Made by a program: the position numbers and the translations under genes
In this document: piece by piece, positions 23,596 through 31,403 of the stretch
How positions within the stretch are numbered: position 1 is the stretch's first letter
Layout: each line of letters opens with the position of its first letter
Source of the DNA: Planctomycetota bacterium
Lineage (GTDB): Bacteria > Planctomycetota > Planctomycetia > Gemmatales > Gemmataceae
Direction: 5' to 3'
NCBI GenBank assembly: GCA_016191165.1
Contig: JACPPF010000152.1
Coordinates: 1-44,391, forward strand
Length of the DNA: 44,391 bases
Notes under the pieces: model-generated
What the model saw: only the letters and a program-made list of their open reading frames with translations
Database searches by the model: none
What the model was told of the DNA's origin: nothing

Positions 23596-24828
23596 CTAAA
23601 CGTTTTTATATGATTGCGTGACGACGCGGAACACGTCGGCAATGGCGACGTTGTTTTCACGTGCGACGCGCGCGCAATCCTCGTACTCCGGCGCAACGAC
23701 CGGCGGCTGGCCCTCACGCCAGCCCTTCTTCGCTTTGACCGCCCCCCACGGCGTCTCGACCGTGATCGCCTCGCGTTGGAGCTTGTGGCGTTCCCAGCGT
23801 TGCCGACGGATGCCAAAGGTTTGCGTCTCTCGAAAGAGGATCGCCTCCAGCTCCGCGAGGTTCGTCTCGGTCGCAATCAGGCTCAGTAGGACGCCGGGCC
23901 GATTCTTCTTCATCTGGATCGGCGTCGTCCAGACATCCAGGGCGCCGGCTGCAAGGAGTCTTTCAAAGCAGTAGCCGATGATTTCGCCCGGGACATCGTC
24001 GAGGTTGGTTTCGAGGACGTACACCTCATCAACATCACACCCCCCGACGCCCACGGCCGAAAGGCCGTGGGATTGTGCAAACCCAGAGTTTGATCCCGCA
24101 GCCTGTCGGCTGCGGGCGTCTTTGCCCACAAAAATACGCAGGAGATTGGGTTGCTCCAGAAAATCCTTGCTGCCTGCGCCGTGGCCGACTTGCTCGATTG
24201 TCAACGGCGGCGTGTCCAGATATTCCGTCACGATGCTCGTCAAGATCGCGGCCCCGGTTGGCGTCGTCAGTTCCGATTTCACCGGGCACGAACGCAACGG
24301 CACGCCCTTGAGCAGTTCGGCGGTCGCGGGCGTCGGCACGGGCATGATGCCGTGCTCGCACTTGACGGTGCCGCTGCCGACGGCGACCGGGCTGGAGGTG
24401 AATTTCTCGACGCCGAGCAAATCCAGCGCGATCGCGGAGCCAACGATGTCCGCGATGCTGTCGAGTGCGCCGACCTCGTGGAAGTGGACCTCCCCGACCG
24501 GAATGCCATGCGCCTTCGCCTCGGCATCGGCGAGCCGGCGGAAGATTTTCAGGGCCAGGTCGCGCTGGCTCGGAGTCAGGTTGCCGCGCGTGATGATGGC
24601 TTCGATATCGGGCAGATGGCGATGCTCGGCCTCGTCTTCAGCGTGGATGAAGACCTGCGTGGCCGCGAAACCGCCTTTTTGCACGCTCTCCGCATCGATG
24701 CGCACGGGCAGCCCGAGCGAGGCGATGCCGGCGTAGACGGCCTCGGTGGAGGCGCCGAGATCGAACAGGGCCGCGAGCGTCATGTCGCCGGAGATGCCGC
24801 TGAAGCAATCGAAATGGGCAACGCGCAT
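23596..24828 (-). CDS. larC: Nickel-pincer cofactor biosynthesis protein LarC
   Basis: A 410-aa LarC (DUF111) protein. The family inserts nickel into pyridinium-3,5-bisthiocarboxylate mononucleotide to form the nickel-pincer cofactor of lactate racemase-type enzymes. The N-terminus HFDCFSGISGDM is the family hallmark, with FHEVGALDSIADIVG (~117-131), LTTPTGAAIL and the second-domain motif LETNLDDVPGEIIGYC. It is one continuous chain, unlike the frameshift-split lactobacillar form. About 25 residues between FVGKDA and VYVLETN come from two perfect hairpins (24050-24116). GGAGG precedes the ATG. No larA/B/E is in the window. Confidence 0.9.
   Translation of the reverse strand: MRVAHFDCFSGISGDMTLAALFDLGASTEAVYAGIASLGLPVRIDAESVQKGGFAATQVFIHAEDEAEHRHLPDIEAIITRGNLTPSQRDLALKIFRRLADAEAKAHGIPVGEVHFHEVGALDSIADIVGSAIALDLLGVEKFTSSPVAVGSGTVKCEHGIMPVPTPATAELLKGVPLRSCPVKSELTTPTGAAILTSIVTEYLDTPPLTIEQVGHGAGSKDFLEQPNLLRIFVGKDARSRQAAGSNSGFAQSHGLSAVGVGGCDVDEVYVLETNLDDVPGEIIGYCFERLLAAGALDVWTTPIQMKKNRPGVLLSLIATETNLAELEAILFRETQTFGIRRQRWERHKLQREAITVETPWGAVKAKKGWREGQPPVVAPEYEDCARVARENNVAIADVFRVVTQSYKNV
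24050..24116. repeat. Two tetraloop hairpins inside larC
   Basis: CCCACGGCC (24050-24058), loop GAAA and GGCCGTGGG (24063-24071) form one perfect hairpin. CCCGCAGCC (24095-24103), loop TGTC and GGCTGCGGG (24108-24116) form another. Together they encode part of the non-conserved segment ARSRQAAGSNSGFAQSHGLS of LarC. This is the third gene in the window with an in-frame palindromic insert. Confidence 0.82.
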
Positions 24829-24848
24829 GGTGAGTCCTCCGCCTTATC

Positions 24849-24886
24849 CGTTTAGCGCCCGCGCGGCGCCGCGCGGGCGCTAAACG
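24849..24886. repeat. 38-bp perfect palindrome (GTTTAGC family)
   Basis: CGTTTAGCGCCCGCGCGGC and its exact reverse complement adjoin with no loop (24849-24867 and 24868-24886). It lies 65 bp downstream of the stop of the 24952-26139 gene and just upstream of larC. With no spacer it may form a cruciform in DNA; the RNA hairpin could terminate the upstream gene. Confidence 0.85.
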
Positions 24887-24951
24887 AATACGGCTTGGTG
24901 ATTTTACGGCAGGTGGACCGCGCCGTGTTCGCGCTCCCCTTCGGGTCGCGG

Positions 24952-26139
24952 TTAAACGCGCGTCGTGCGGCGCCGGAATTCTTGCACTTGCCACAGCGCG
25001 AAGATACCCACGGCGATTCCCGCCGCCATGCCCACTGCCAGGGCGCGCCACCAGTCCTCGTTCGGCAGGCCGACCGGCGGCTTCGCGTCATCCCCGTCCT
25101 TGATGCCCAACTCGCGCGGCGTGATCTCTAGCGGTTGCGGCAACGTCGCCACGTGCTCGGCCAGCTTCTTGTAGTGGGCCTGAACGATCGCCCGGGCATA
25201 GATCTTCTGCTTGTTGAAATCCTGGTCGTACAGTCCCTTGAATATCGCCAGCGAGTTGCGCAGCAATTCGTTTTTCGTCTTGGCGTCCGGTTCAAACATG
25301 GCGCTGGCGTTGAACGCCTCCGCCAGCAGCCACATGAGACGATCGTCCGTGGGCATCCAGATCAGGAGTTGTTCCACCGCCTGGATGGCGTCGCGCGGCA
25401 GCTTGTCCTTTTCCGCTGCCGTGATCTTACCGGGCTCGAATTCGCCCGCGGCGTTTTTGAACGTGAGCGGCTTTTCTTTCGGATCGGTAAAGATCGGATC
25501 GAGCGTATCAGGCACCACCTCCTTGCGACTGAGCCGGCGCTGTTCATTCATCCGGTGCGTTATCAAGCGCGAGAAATAGGTCTCATATCGGCGAAAACGT
25601 TCAAAGGCCGTCTTCTCCCAGCCGAGCTTCGTTTCAACGAAAACGCGATCGGCGTCCTTGAGTTCTTCCCAGGTTTTGGGCCAATGCTTCAGCGATTGCC
25701 TCATGCAGGACGCCGCCTCGCGTTTGAAGTCGGGCGAGCCCAGGAAGCGAGCCGAGGCACAGTGAGCCTGGACCAGGAAATTCTCCGGCATGGCGCCTTC
25801 GAGCGGCAGGAGAAACTGGACGGCCTCGTCAGGCTTGCCGCGACGAATGAGCACGGTGCTGTAATCGAGCTTGTCTTCAATATCCTGAAACTTTAACCCG
25901 CCGGCCTGGGCCAGGGTTTCGATCAGGATGTAGCGTTTGCGGATCGGCGGGCTGCGTTTGGCGTTGCGCTCTCTGATGATGATGAGATCGTCCAGGATCG
26001 GCTTGAACACATTCCCGAAATCGCGACTCCAGGCCAGCTCCCGTGCGGTGTCGAACGAACTGTAATAGCCCGCCATGGCTGGGGACGCAAGGCAAAACCC
26101 CATCAAACCCAAAGCAACACCTACTGAACGAAAAAACAT
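24952..26139 (-). CDS. Secreted/membrane-anchored hypothetical protein with helical repeats
   Basis: A 395-aa protein of unknown function with a Sec signal (residues 1-23, ending SPAMAG) and one C-terminal transmembrane segment (~362-380, ALAVGMAAGIAVGIFALW) followed by a short basic tail. The bulk is alpha-helical with TPR-like spacing (KLDYSTVLIRRGKPDEAVQF ... MWLLAEAFNASAMFEPDA ... LAIFKGLYDQDFNKQK). It would be a periplasmic domain anchored at its C-terminus. GGAGA precedes the ATG. Confidence 0.65.
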   Translation of the reverse strand: MFFRSVGVALGLMGFCLASPAMAGYYSSFDTARELAWSRDFGNVFKPILDDLIIIRERNAKRSPPIRKRYILIETLAQAGGLKFQDIEDKLDYSTVLIRRGKPDEAVQFLLPLEGAMPENFLVQAHCASARFLGSPDFKREAASCMRQSLKHWPKTWEELKDADRVFVETKLGWEKTAFERFRRYETYFSRLITHRMNEQRRLSRKEVVPDTLDPIFTDPKEKPLTFKNAAGEFEPGKITAAEKDKLPRDAIQAVEQLLIWMPTDDRLMWLLAEAFNASAMFEPDAKTKNELLRNSLAIFKGLYDQDFNKQKIYARAIVQAHYKKLAEHVATLPQPLEITPRELGIKDGDDAKPPVGLPNEDWWRALAVGMAAGIAVGIFALWQVQEFRRRTTRV

Positions 26140-26308
26140 GCCGCCATCTCCATGCGATTATTTCGACTTTGCAAATTTATTCCGCCCCGTGGTCCGAAAG
26201 TTGCTCTTCCATCATACCAAGACCTTGAACCAGCCTTTTCATCGCGAAGTTGCCTGATCGTCACGCAAACGCTGCTCAAGATACTTGCAAGGATTTTTGG
26301 AGCCTTTC

Positions 26309-26527
26309 ATGTCCGCACTCGACTTCCGAAGCCTGAAACAAGAACTCGAAACCCGCGTCCTGGCTCGCACCGGCAGCCAGCTGCAAAACCTCGGCATCGA
26401 ACTGTCGCCCGAGGGCGTCCGTATCCTGGGACGCACGACGACTTTTTACGTCAAGCAACTCGCCCAACATTGTGTGCGGCAACTGTTGCCTGATGTGCGG
26501 CTCGTGAACGAAATTCACGTGTTGTAG
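26309..26527 (+). CDS. Small BON-like protein
   Basis: A 72-aa protein from the ATG at 26309, with GGAG eleven bases upstream; an upstream in-frame ATG (26285) adds eight residues. The second half (LGIELSPEGVRILGRTTTFY ... LVNEIHVL) follows the BON pattern of a beta-strand pair, a helix and a closing V-NEI-V strand. BON domains bind phospholipid or other hydrophobic ligands. There is no signal peptide. The stop codon TAG is the first part of the repeat at 26524-26561. Confidence 0.6.
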   Translation: MSALDFRSLKQELETRVLARTGSQLQNLGIELSPEGVRILGRTTTFYVKQLAQHCVRQLLPDVRLVNEIHVL

Positions 26528-26561
26528 GTCAGGAATGGTCAGGCTTGAATGCCTGACCTAC
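26524..26561. repeat. GTAGGTCAGGC repeat forming both gene ends
   Basis: The element (GTAGGTCAGG ... GCCTGACCTAC) lies across the ends of two convergent genes. It gives the TAG stop of the BON-like gene (26525-26527) and encodes the last residues GQAFKPDHS of QueF on the minus strand. Confidence 0.8.
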
Positions 26562-26909
26562 GTGGACGCACGTGACGGTCGTGGTAATGCCCCCGCGCGG
26601 CGTGAAGGCGCCGATCACCTTGAGTCGGCGCGGCTGACACGCGGCGACGAAGTCTTCCAGCAGTCGATTGACCACATTTTCGTAGAAGATCCCCTCGTTG
26701 CGAAACCGCTGCAAGTATAATTTCAGCGACTTCAATTCCACGCAAAGCTGGTCCGGCGTGTAAATATAGGTAATCGTGCCAAAGTCGGGTTGCCCGGTCT
26801 TCGGGCACATCGACGTGAATTCCGGACAGACAATTTCAATTTCATAGTCGCGTTTCGGAAACTGGTTGGCGAAGGTTTCCAGGTGCGCGCTCGACGGCGT
26901 TTCCGGCAT
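26529..26909 (-). CDS. queF: NADPH-dependent 7-cyano-7-deazaguanine reductase
   Basis: A 126-aa type I QueF, the T-fold enzyme that reduces preQ0 to preQ1 in queuosine synthesis. The nucleophile Cys35 and Asp42 are in FTSMCPKTGQPDFG. The QueF signature follows as ELKSLKLYLQRFRNEGIFYE (~59-78), and the substrate-binding end as FTPRGGITTTV. The final ~9 residues (GQAFKPDHS) are read from the dispersed repeat at 26524-26561 and are not part of the fold. No other queuosine gene or preQ1 aptamer was seen nearby. Confidence 0.93.
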   Translation of the reverse strand: MPETPSSAHLETFANQFPKRDYEIEIVCPEFTSMCPKTGQPDFGTITYIYTPDQLCVELKSLKLYLQRFRNEGIFYENVVNRLLEDFVAACQPRRLKVIGAFTPRGGITTTVTCVHVGQAFKPDHS

Positions 26910-27049
26910 GACAACTCCCCAGGCGGACGCGGGTTTACGCTTTTAGGATAGCAAAATCCGCGCTTCCCTGGTACTTGCGATTGACACGGCGAGACCGGCG
27001 GCGTATCAGCCTAGTCGGGCGTCGTGTCTTCAGGTTGGAGGGTTTCGCC

Positions 27050-27775
27050 ATGAAACGCTGCTTGGTTGTCCTCGCTTTCTTGCCCCACTTGACGGGCTGT
27101 CTGGGTTACGTCTATCCCACCGTAAACTACGTGCCTGAACAGGTAGTGCCCAACAAGGACGGCAGCGTCCATGCGTTCCGCGTCGATATCGACCGGACTG
27201 AGCGTAAACCCGCTCCGCCCAGCACGGTGTACACGCTGACGAAATTGCCCGTCGACTACCGCGGCGTCATCCCCAGCCAGCTGGAGATCGGCCAGGTCAC
27301 TGGCGTGCTTGACCCGCTGGGAATTGCCCTCAACGTGGCACACGAACGCAGCGAATATTCGATGAGCGTCCGATTCTATCGGCCTGGCTATCAGATGATT
27401 GAAGTGAAATCATGGGACAAGTCGCGGCAACTGCAATGGCTGCCGGCGGCGGACCTGTCGGCCCAGGAACGAGCCATCGACGATCTATTGACCGACCCGG
27501 AGGCCCCCGTCCTGCCCATGCAGAAAAGCCAAACCGTTATTCCGCAGCGAGCCTCGTGGTGGGAGCTGAAGGATCAAAAAACCCCGCCGCTCGGGTTGCA
27601 ACCCGGCGCCCATTCGCCAAGCCAGCGCGCCGCCCTGATGTTCGCGGCTGGCGAATATGAACGGCTCGCGACCAGCCCGGGGGCGAACGCGCCTGCGGCC
27701 CAGACGAGCAAGGAACGCTTGCAGCAAAAAGCAATCTGGCTGCGCCGCTTCGCCGAGCAGGCGCCGCTGCGCTAA
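27050..27775 (+). CDS. Hypothetical lipoprotein
   Basis: A 241-aa protein from the ATG at 27050, which has GGAGGG upstream and places a lipoprotein signal first (KRCLVVLAFLPHLTGC, lipobox LTGC). The body has an early Val/Tyr-rich segment (YVYPTVNYVPEQVV), a middle section that may be beta-rich (YSMSVRFYRPGYQMIEV) and a Pro/Ala-rich C-terminus. No family is recognised. It is convergent with the peptidase across a large inverted repeat. Confidence 0.65.
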   Translation: MKRCLVVLAFLPHLTGCLGYVYPTVNYVPEQVVPNKDGSVHAFRVDIDRTERKPAPPSTVYTLTKLPVDYRGVIPSQLEIGQVTGVLDPLGIALNVAHERSEYSMSVRFYRPGYQMIEVKSWDKSRQLQWLPAADLSAQERAIDDLLTDPEAPVLPMQKSQTVIPQRASWWELKDQKTPPLGLQPGAHSPSQRAALMFAAGEYERLATSPGANAPAAQTSKERLQQKAIWLRRFAEQAPLR

Positions 27776-27781
27776 CGGCTT

Positions 27782-27906
27782 TCTCCCCTCTCCCTCTGGG
27801 AGAGGGGCCGGGGGTGAGGGTGTTGGGCACATTGCTTGATTGACGAAAAACTGAATTCTCGAAAGCCGAACACCCTCACCCCAACCCCTCTCCCGAAGGG
27901 AGAGGG
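27782..27906. terminator. Large inverted repeat of CTCTCCC hairpins between convergent genes
   Basis: Two hairpins (ctcccctctccctctgggag... at 27782-27808 and cccctctcccgaagggagag... at 27888-27906) lie in opposite orientation. Their flanks ggtgagggtgttggg and aacaccctcacccc are complementary, so the whole 125 bp can fold into one long structure. It probably ends transcription from both sides. The same element, in one orientation, is found inside shc at 9125-9170. Confidence 0.7.
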
Positions 27907-27910
27907 GAAA

Positions 27911-29620
27911 TCACTTCTTCCCGCTAAAATCCTTCGCAAACGCCTCGGGGCTAAGGTCCGCGCCCGTGGCATGGCGCGTCAGGGCGTTCCAGGACAGGGT
28001 GCGACCGGGATCGAAAACGTATTGCCTCATGAACGCGCCGACCGCCTTGTTGCCGACGTAGACAACCGTGTTCGGGTTGGCGCCCTTGTAAACCTTGCGG
28101 GCGATGGCGTGATGAAGCTGCGACGCGAACAGCTCGCCCATCATGTAATTGTGGTAGTAGACCGGCGCGCCAACGATGTGGTACTTGCTCGCGTAATCCG
28201 GCGCGTTGCGACCCGGCGGGCGGCGGATCATTTGATACCGCTCCACCAGATCCCACCAGAGTTTGTTCAGGTCTTGATCGGGATTCTCGTACATCCCCTT
28301 TTCAAAACGCAGCATCACCTGGCACCAGCGTGAAAAAATCAGCAGCTGGTAGCGCAGCATCTTGGCGCCGGCCTGGTCGAATGCCTTCGGATCCTCGACC
28401 TTCACGCCCATCTTTTCGAGCCAGGCACGACGTTTCGACATCTTCTCGAACATCATCGCCACGCCTTCCGTTGTGAGGATGTTCGACTCGCTACGCAGCA
28501 CATACGGCAACTTCGACGGAATGTTTATACTCGAATAAACCGAATGCCCAAATTCGTGCAGCATGGTGCTCATCCAATAATCGCCCGGCACCACATTGGC
28601 GAGGACGCGCACGTCGGTGCCGTCACGCGTGATGTCGGTGCAGAACGCGTGCGGATTTTTGCCCTTGCGCGGGGCGAAGTCGTTGCCTGACTTTTCGATC
28701 ACGAGGTCGATTGGCAAATCAATGCCGCGATAGAATTCCCGGCACAGGGCGATAAGGTCCTGCTTGGCGTAGATCTTGTCGAGATCGGCCTTGAAAACGG
28801 CCGGAACCTCCTGAAAGAACGGGTCATGGTAGTGCCAGGGCATCAACTCGCTGACCTTGACGTTGCACGCCTTCGCCAACTCGACATCGATCTCTGCCTT
28901 GGCCTTCTTGAACGGTTCGCGCGTGAGCTCGTCGAGGCGGTCGAACAGCTTGATGAGGTCATCGCCATCCTGCTCGTTGAGGAAAAGCTGCATCTGGTGG
29001 TAGTTGCGGAACTTCCCCGCGGCAGCCTGGTTGCGAAGCTTGACGAGTTTCCGCAGGCCCGGTTCCACGACCTTGCCCAACTCCTTTGACGCCTCCCAGG
29101 CGGCCTGCCGGCGGTCGGAAAGCGTCGAGGTCTTGAGGATATTGCGAACCTCGGCGTCCGACAGGGTCTTGTCATCGACGCGAGCGCGAAAGTTGGTGAA
29201 TTTCTCTTCGATGTCATTGGAGAGCCTGGTCATCTCCTTGAGGAGCTTGGCATCGACTTGCTTTTCAAGCGTGGCCAGGTAGATGACGTCGATGGCGCGT
29301 TTGGTGATCGGGTCGTCGATCAGGCCGGTGCGCCGGATCGCTTCAATGGCGTCGAACTGGGCGCGGTCCGCCAGCACGGCGTCGAGTTGGTTCTGGGCGT
29401 CCTCTTTGGCCTTGAACGCTTCCTTTTTTCCAGTGATGTTCGCCTGCCACCACGCGCGATTGGCCGTGATTTCGAGCGGCCGAACCCGCTGGGTAAAGTC
29501 GGCGACGATTTCCCTGGCCAGGCGCGTGAAGCGCGGGTCGGCCGAGGCGCACGGGGTCAGGATCCAGAAGAAAACGCACAGGGATGCGATGAGCAAAGGG
29601 ACCATGCGCAAGGATAACAT
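27911..29620 (-). CDS. Zinc metallopeptidase, M2/M3 (gluzincin) family, secreted
   Basis: A 569-aa protein from the ATG at 29620, which has AGGAGA seven bases upstream. A signal peptide (residues ~1-26, ending CASADP) indicates export. The zinc site is HEFGH (~353-357), with the downstream SESNILTTEGVAMMFEKM supplying the third ligand Glu. Segments such as FRNYHQMQLFLNEQDGDD and PWHYHDPFFQEVP resemble the peptidyl-dipeptidase A (M2, ACE-like) and oligopeptidase (M3) families. Substrates are probably oligopeptides. M2 is slightly favoured over M3. Confidence 0.82.
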   Translation of the reverse strand: MLSLRMVPLLIASLCVFFWILTPCASADPRFTRLAREIVADFTQRVRPLEITANRAWWQANITGKKEAFKAKEDAQNQLDAVLADRAQFDAIEAIRRTGLIDDPITKRAIDVIYLATLEKQVDAKLLKEMTRLSNDIEEKFTNFRARVDDKTLSDAEVRNILKTSTLSDRRQAAWEASKELGKVVEPGLRKLVKLRNQAAAGKFRNYHQMQLFLNEQDGDDLIKLFDRLDELTREPFKKAKAEIDVELAKACNVKVSELMPWHYHDPFFQEVPAVFKADLDKIYAKQDLIALCREFYRGIDLPIDLVIEKSGNDFAPRKGKNPHAFCTDITRDGTDVRVLANVVPGDYWMSTMLHEFGHSVYSSINIPSKLPYVLRSESNILTTEGVAMMFEKMSKRRAWLEKMGVKVEDPKAFDQAGAKMLRYQLLIFSRWCQVMLRFEKGMYENPDQDLNKLWWDLVERYQMIRRPPGRNAPDYASKYHIVGAPVYYHNYMMGELFASQLHHAIARKVYKGANPNTVVYVGNKAVGAFMRQYVFDPGRTLSWNALTRHATGADLSPEAFAKDFSGKK

Positions 29621-29636
29621 CAAGGGATCTCCTTAT

Positions 29637-29665
29637 CCCGCGGGTTCGCTGCGCTCACCCGCGGG
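29637..29665. repeat. Hairpin with conserved TCGCTGCGCTC loop
   Basis: CCCGCGGGT (29637-29645) pairs with ACCCGCGGG (29657-29665) around the loop TCGCTGCGCTC. The same loop with different stems is at 42119-42147 and, inverted with one change, at 11919-11947. It lies between map and the peptidase gene, both on the minus strand. Confidence 0.8.
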
Positions 29666-29687
29666 CTTTCAGGGCGATGATGGGCGT

Positions 29688-30500
29688 TCATCCATCCGCG
29701 GTGATGATGATAATGCCGTTGGCGGTCAACGCCAGCGTGTGCTCGACGTGGACGCTCGGCAAGCCGTCCTTGGTGACCACGGTCCATTGATCGTTCAGGG
29801 TGCGCGTATCGGCCTTGCCCATGTTGAGCATCGGCTCGACCGCCAGGACCAGGCCGGGCTCGAGGCGGAAGTCGGTCTTGCGAAGCTCCTTGTGGTTGCG
29901 AACCACGTAGTTGGGCACCTGCGGGTTTTCGTGCATGACCCGGCCGATGCCATGCCCGACGTATTGCTCGACGACGCTGTAACCGGCCTGCTCGGCGTGG
30001 CGTTCCATGCGCGAGGCGATCTCGGACCACCAGCGGCGTTTGGGCATTTCCTCGATGGCAATCTTGAGAACCTGTTCCCCGGTGTCCAGGAGGCGACGCC
30101 GCTCGGGGCGTCCGTTGCCCACCAGGATGCTGATGGCCGCGTCGGCGCACCAGCCGTTGAGCTTGCAGGCGGTATCGAGCTTGATGAGATCGCCATCGCG
30201 GATTTCGCGCTGGCCGGGGATGCCATGCACGACCTGTTCATTCAGCGAGATGCAGGTCGAGGCGGGAAAGGGGTGCTTGGGGTCCTGGCCTTCGTACCCC
30301 TTGAAGAGCGGCTTGGCGCCGTACTTGGCGTAAAGGGCATCCACGCCGCGATCGATGTCGATCGTGCGCACGCCCGGCCTGGCCATCTCGCGACAGAGAC
30401 GCAAGGCTTCGGCGACAATTTTGCCCGCCTCGCGCATCAGGCCGATTTCCCGCGCCGATTTCAGCTCCGGCGCTTGCGAAAAAAACTGGCGGAACAACAC
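29688..30500 (-). CDS. map: Methionine aminopeptidase, type I
   Basis: A ~270-aa pita-bread metallopeptidase that removes the initiator methionine from nascent proteins. The five metal ligands are recognisable in DTACKLNGWCADAA, VGHGIG, VEPML and SVHVEHTLA. The start is uncertain. A GTG at 30500 has GAGG five bases upstream and is used here; a TTG at 30524 would add eight residues. It follows adk by about 13-37 bases, as in the classical spc operon end (secY-adk-map). infA, rpmJ and the alpha operon do not follow. Confidence 0.93.
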   Translation of the reverse strand: MLFRQFFSQAPELKSAREIGLMREAGKIVAEALRLCREMARPGVRTIDIDRGVDALYAKYGAKPLFKGYEGQDPKHPFPASTCISLNEQVVHGIPGQREIRDGDLIKLDTACKLNGWCADAAISILVGNGRPERRRLLDTGEQVLKIAIEEMPKRRWWSEIASRMERHAEQAGYSVVEQYVGHGIGRVMHENPQVPNYVVRNHKELRKTDFRLEPGLVLAVEPMLNMGKADTRTLNDQWTVVTKDGLPSVHVEHTLALTANGIIIITADG

Positions 30501-30537
30501 GGAAACCTCATCGTTGAACGCCAAGCCTGGCGACGGC

Positions 30538-31203
30538 TCAGCTGGGGTCTGAACTGCGTGTCAACGCCTGCACGATGTTGCCATAGATCACCTCGATGTC
30601 GCCCGTGCCGGGGACCTCCACCAGCAGGCTTCGCTTCTGGTAATGCCGGAGGATATCGTCGTGTTGGGCGTGGAACACATGCAAGCGCTTGCGAATGGTG
30701 TCGGGCTTGTCATCGTCGCGCTGAAACAACAACTGCTGGCACAGGTCGCACCGTCCAGGGACCTTGGGCGGCTTGGTAATGGTATTGTAGGTTGCCCGGC
30801 AATCCGGGTTCAAGCAGGTCCAGCGCGCGCCATTGCGGCGAACGATTTCCTCATCCTGGACTTTGAGAAAAATAACGGCGTCGGGTTCCAGGGCTTGTTT
30901 CTGGAGGACCGCGTCGAAGTAAACCGCCTGCGCCAGCGTGCGCGGATAGCCGTCCATCACGAACTTCGACGGCTTTTGCACGCCGTTGAATCGAGCGTTA
31001 ACCAGCTCGTTGATCAATTCGTCCGGCACAAGCTGGCCAGCCCTCATGTGTTGGTTAGCGCGAATTCCCTCGGGGGTATCCTTTTGAGATTCATCGCGCA
31101 GAATGTCGCCGGTCGCGAAATGGACCAATCCCAGGCGTTGACTCAATAGTTTCGCCTGGGTCCCTTTACCACTGCCCGGGGGACCGATGAGGATTAGTCG
31201 CAT
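30538..31203 (-). CDS. adk: Adenylate kinase with zinc-binding lid
   Basis: A 221-aa nucleotide kinase that interconverts ATP + AMP and 2 ADP. The P-loop GPPGSGKGTQ starts at residue 7, and FATGDILR and DGYPRTLAQA follow. The long LID domain carries four cysteines (CLNPDC ... CDLC), indicating a structural zinc as in Gram-positive enzymes. The start at 31203 gives the standard MRLILIG N-terminus; the frame is open further upstream. It lies downstream of secY beyond a terminator, so adk-map may have their own promoter. Confidence 0.95.
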   Translation of the reverse strand: MRLILIGPPGSGKGTQAKLLSQRLGLVHFATGDILRDESQKDTPEGIRANQHMRAGQLVPDELINELVNARFNGVQKPSKFVMDGYPRTLAQAVYFDAVLQKQALEPDAVIFLKVQDEEIVRRNGARWTCLNPDCRATYNTITKPPKVPGRCDLCQQLLFQRDDDKPDTIRKRLHVFHAQHDDILRHYQKRSLLVEVPGTGDIEVIYGNIVQALTRSSDPS

Positions 31204-31310
31204 AAACCGCTTCTTTGCCGGGTCGAACCGGAAACCAAGCTGCATGGAATCTTGACGCAAAATTCATTTTGGGAAACCAACATGATCCTAGCAAGGTGCA
31301 ATGTCGTCAA

Positions 31311-31351
31311 CAAAAAACAAAACCCGACGCCGAAAATTCGCGGGTCGGGTT
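31311..31351 (-). terminator. Intrinsic terminator downstream of secY
   Basis: On the minus strand, AACCCGAC (complement of 31344-31351) pairs with GTCGGGTT (complement of 31321-31328) and is followed by a T-rich run ttgttttttg. It lies about 50 bases after the secY stop and 107 bases before the adk start, and would end the ribosomal-protein transcript at secY. Confidence 0.7.
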
Positions 31352-31403
31352 GGCGGTTCGGCGGGTTGGCCGCTCGTCACAGGCGGGCGGCATCACCGTG
31401 AGA

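Noticed and set aside
26910-26974. preQ1 riboswitch upstream of queF
   Set aside because: The short leader has neither the C-rich loop nor the A-rich tail expected of a preQ1 class I aptamer.
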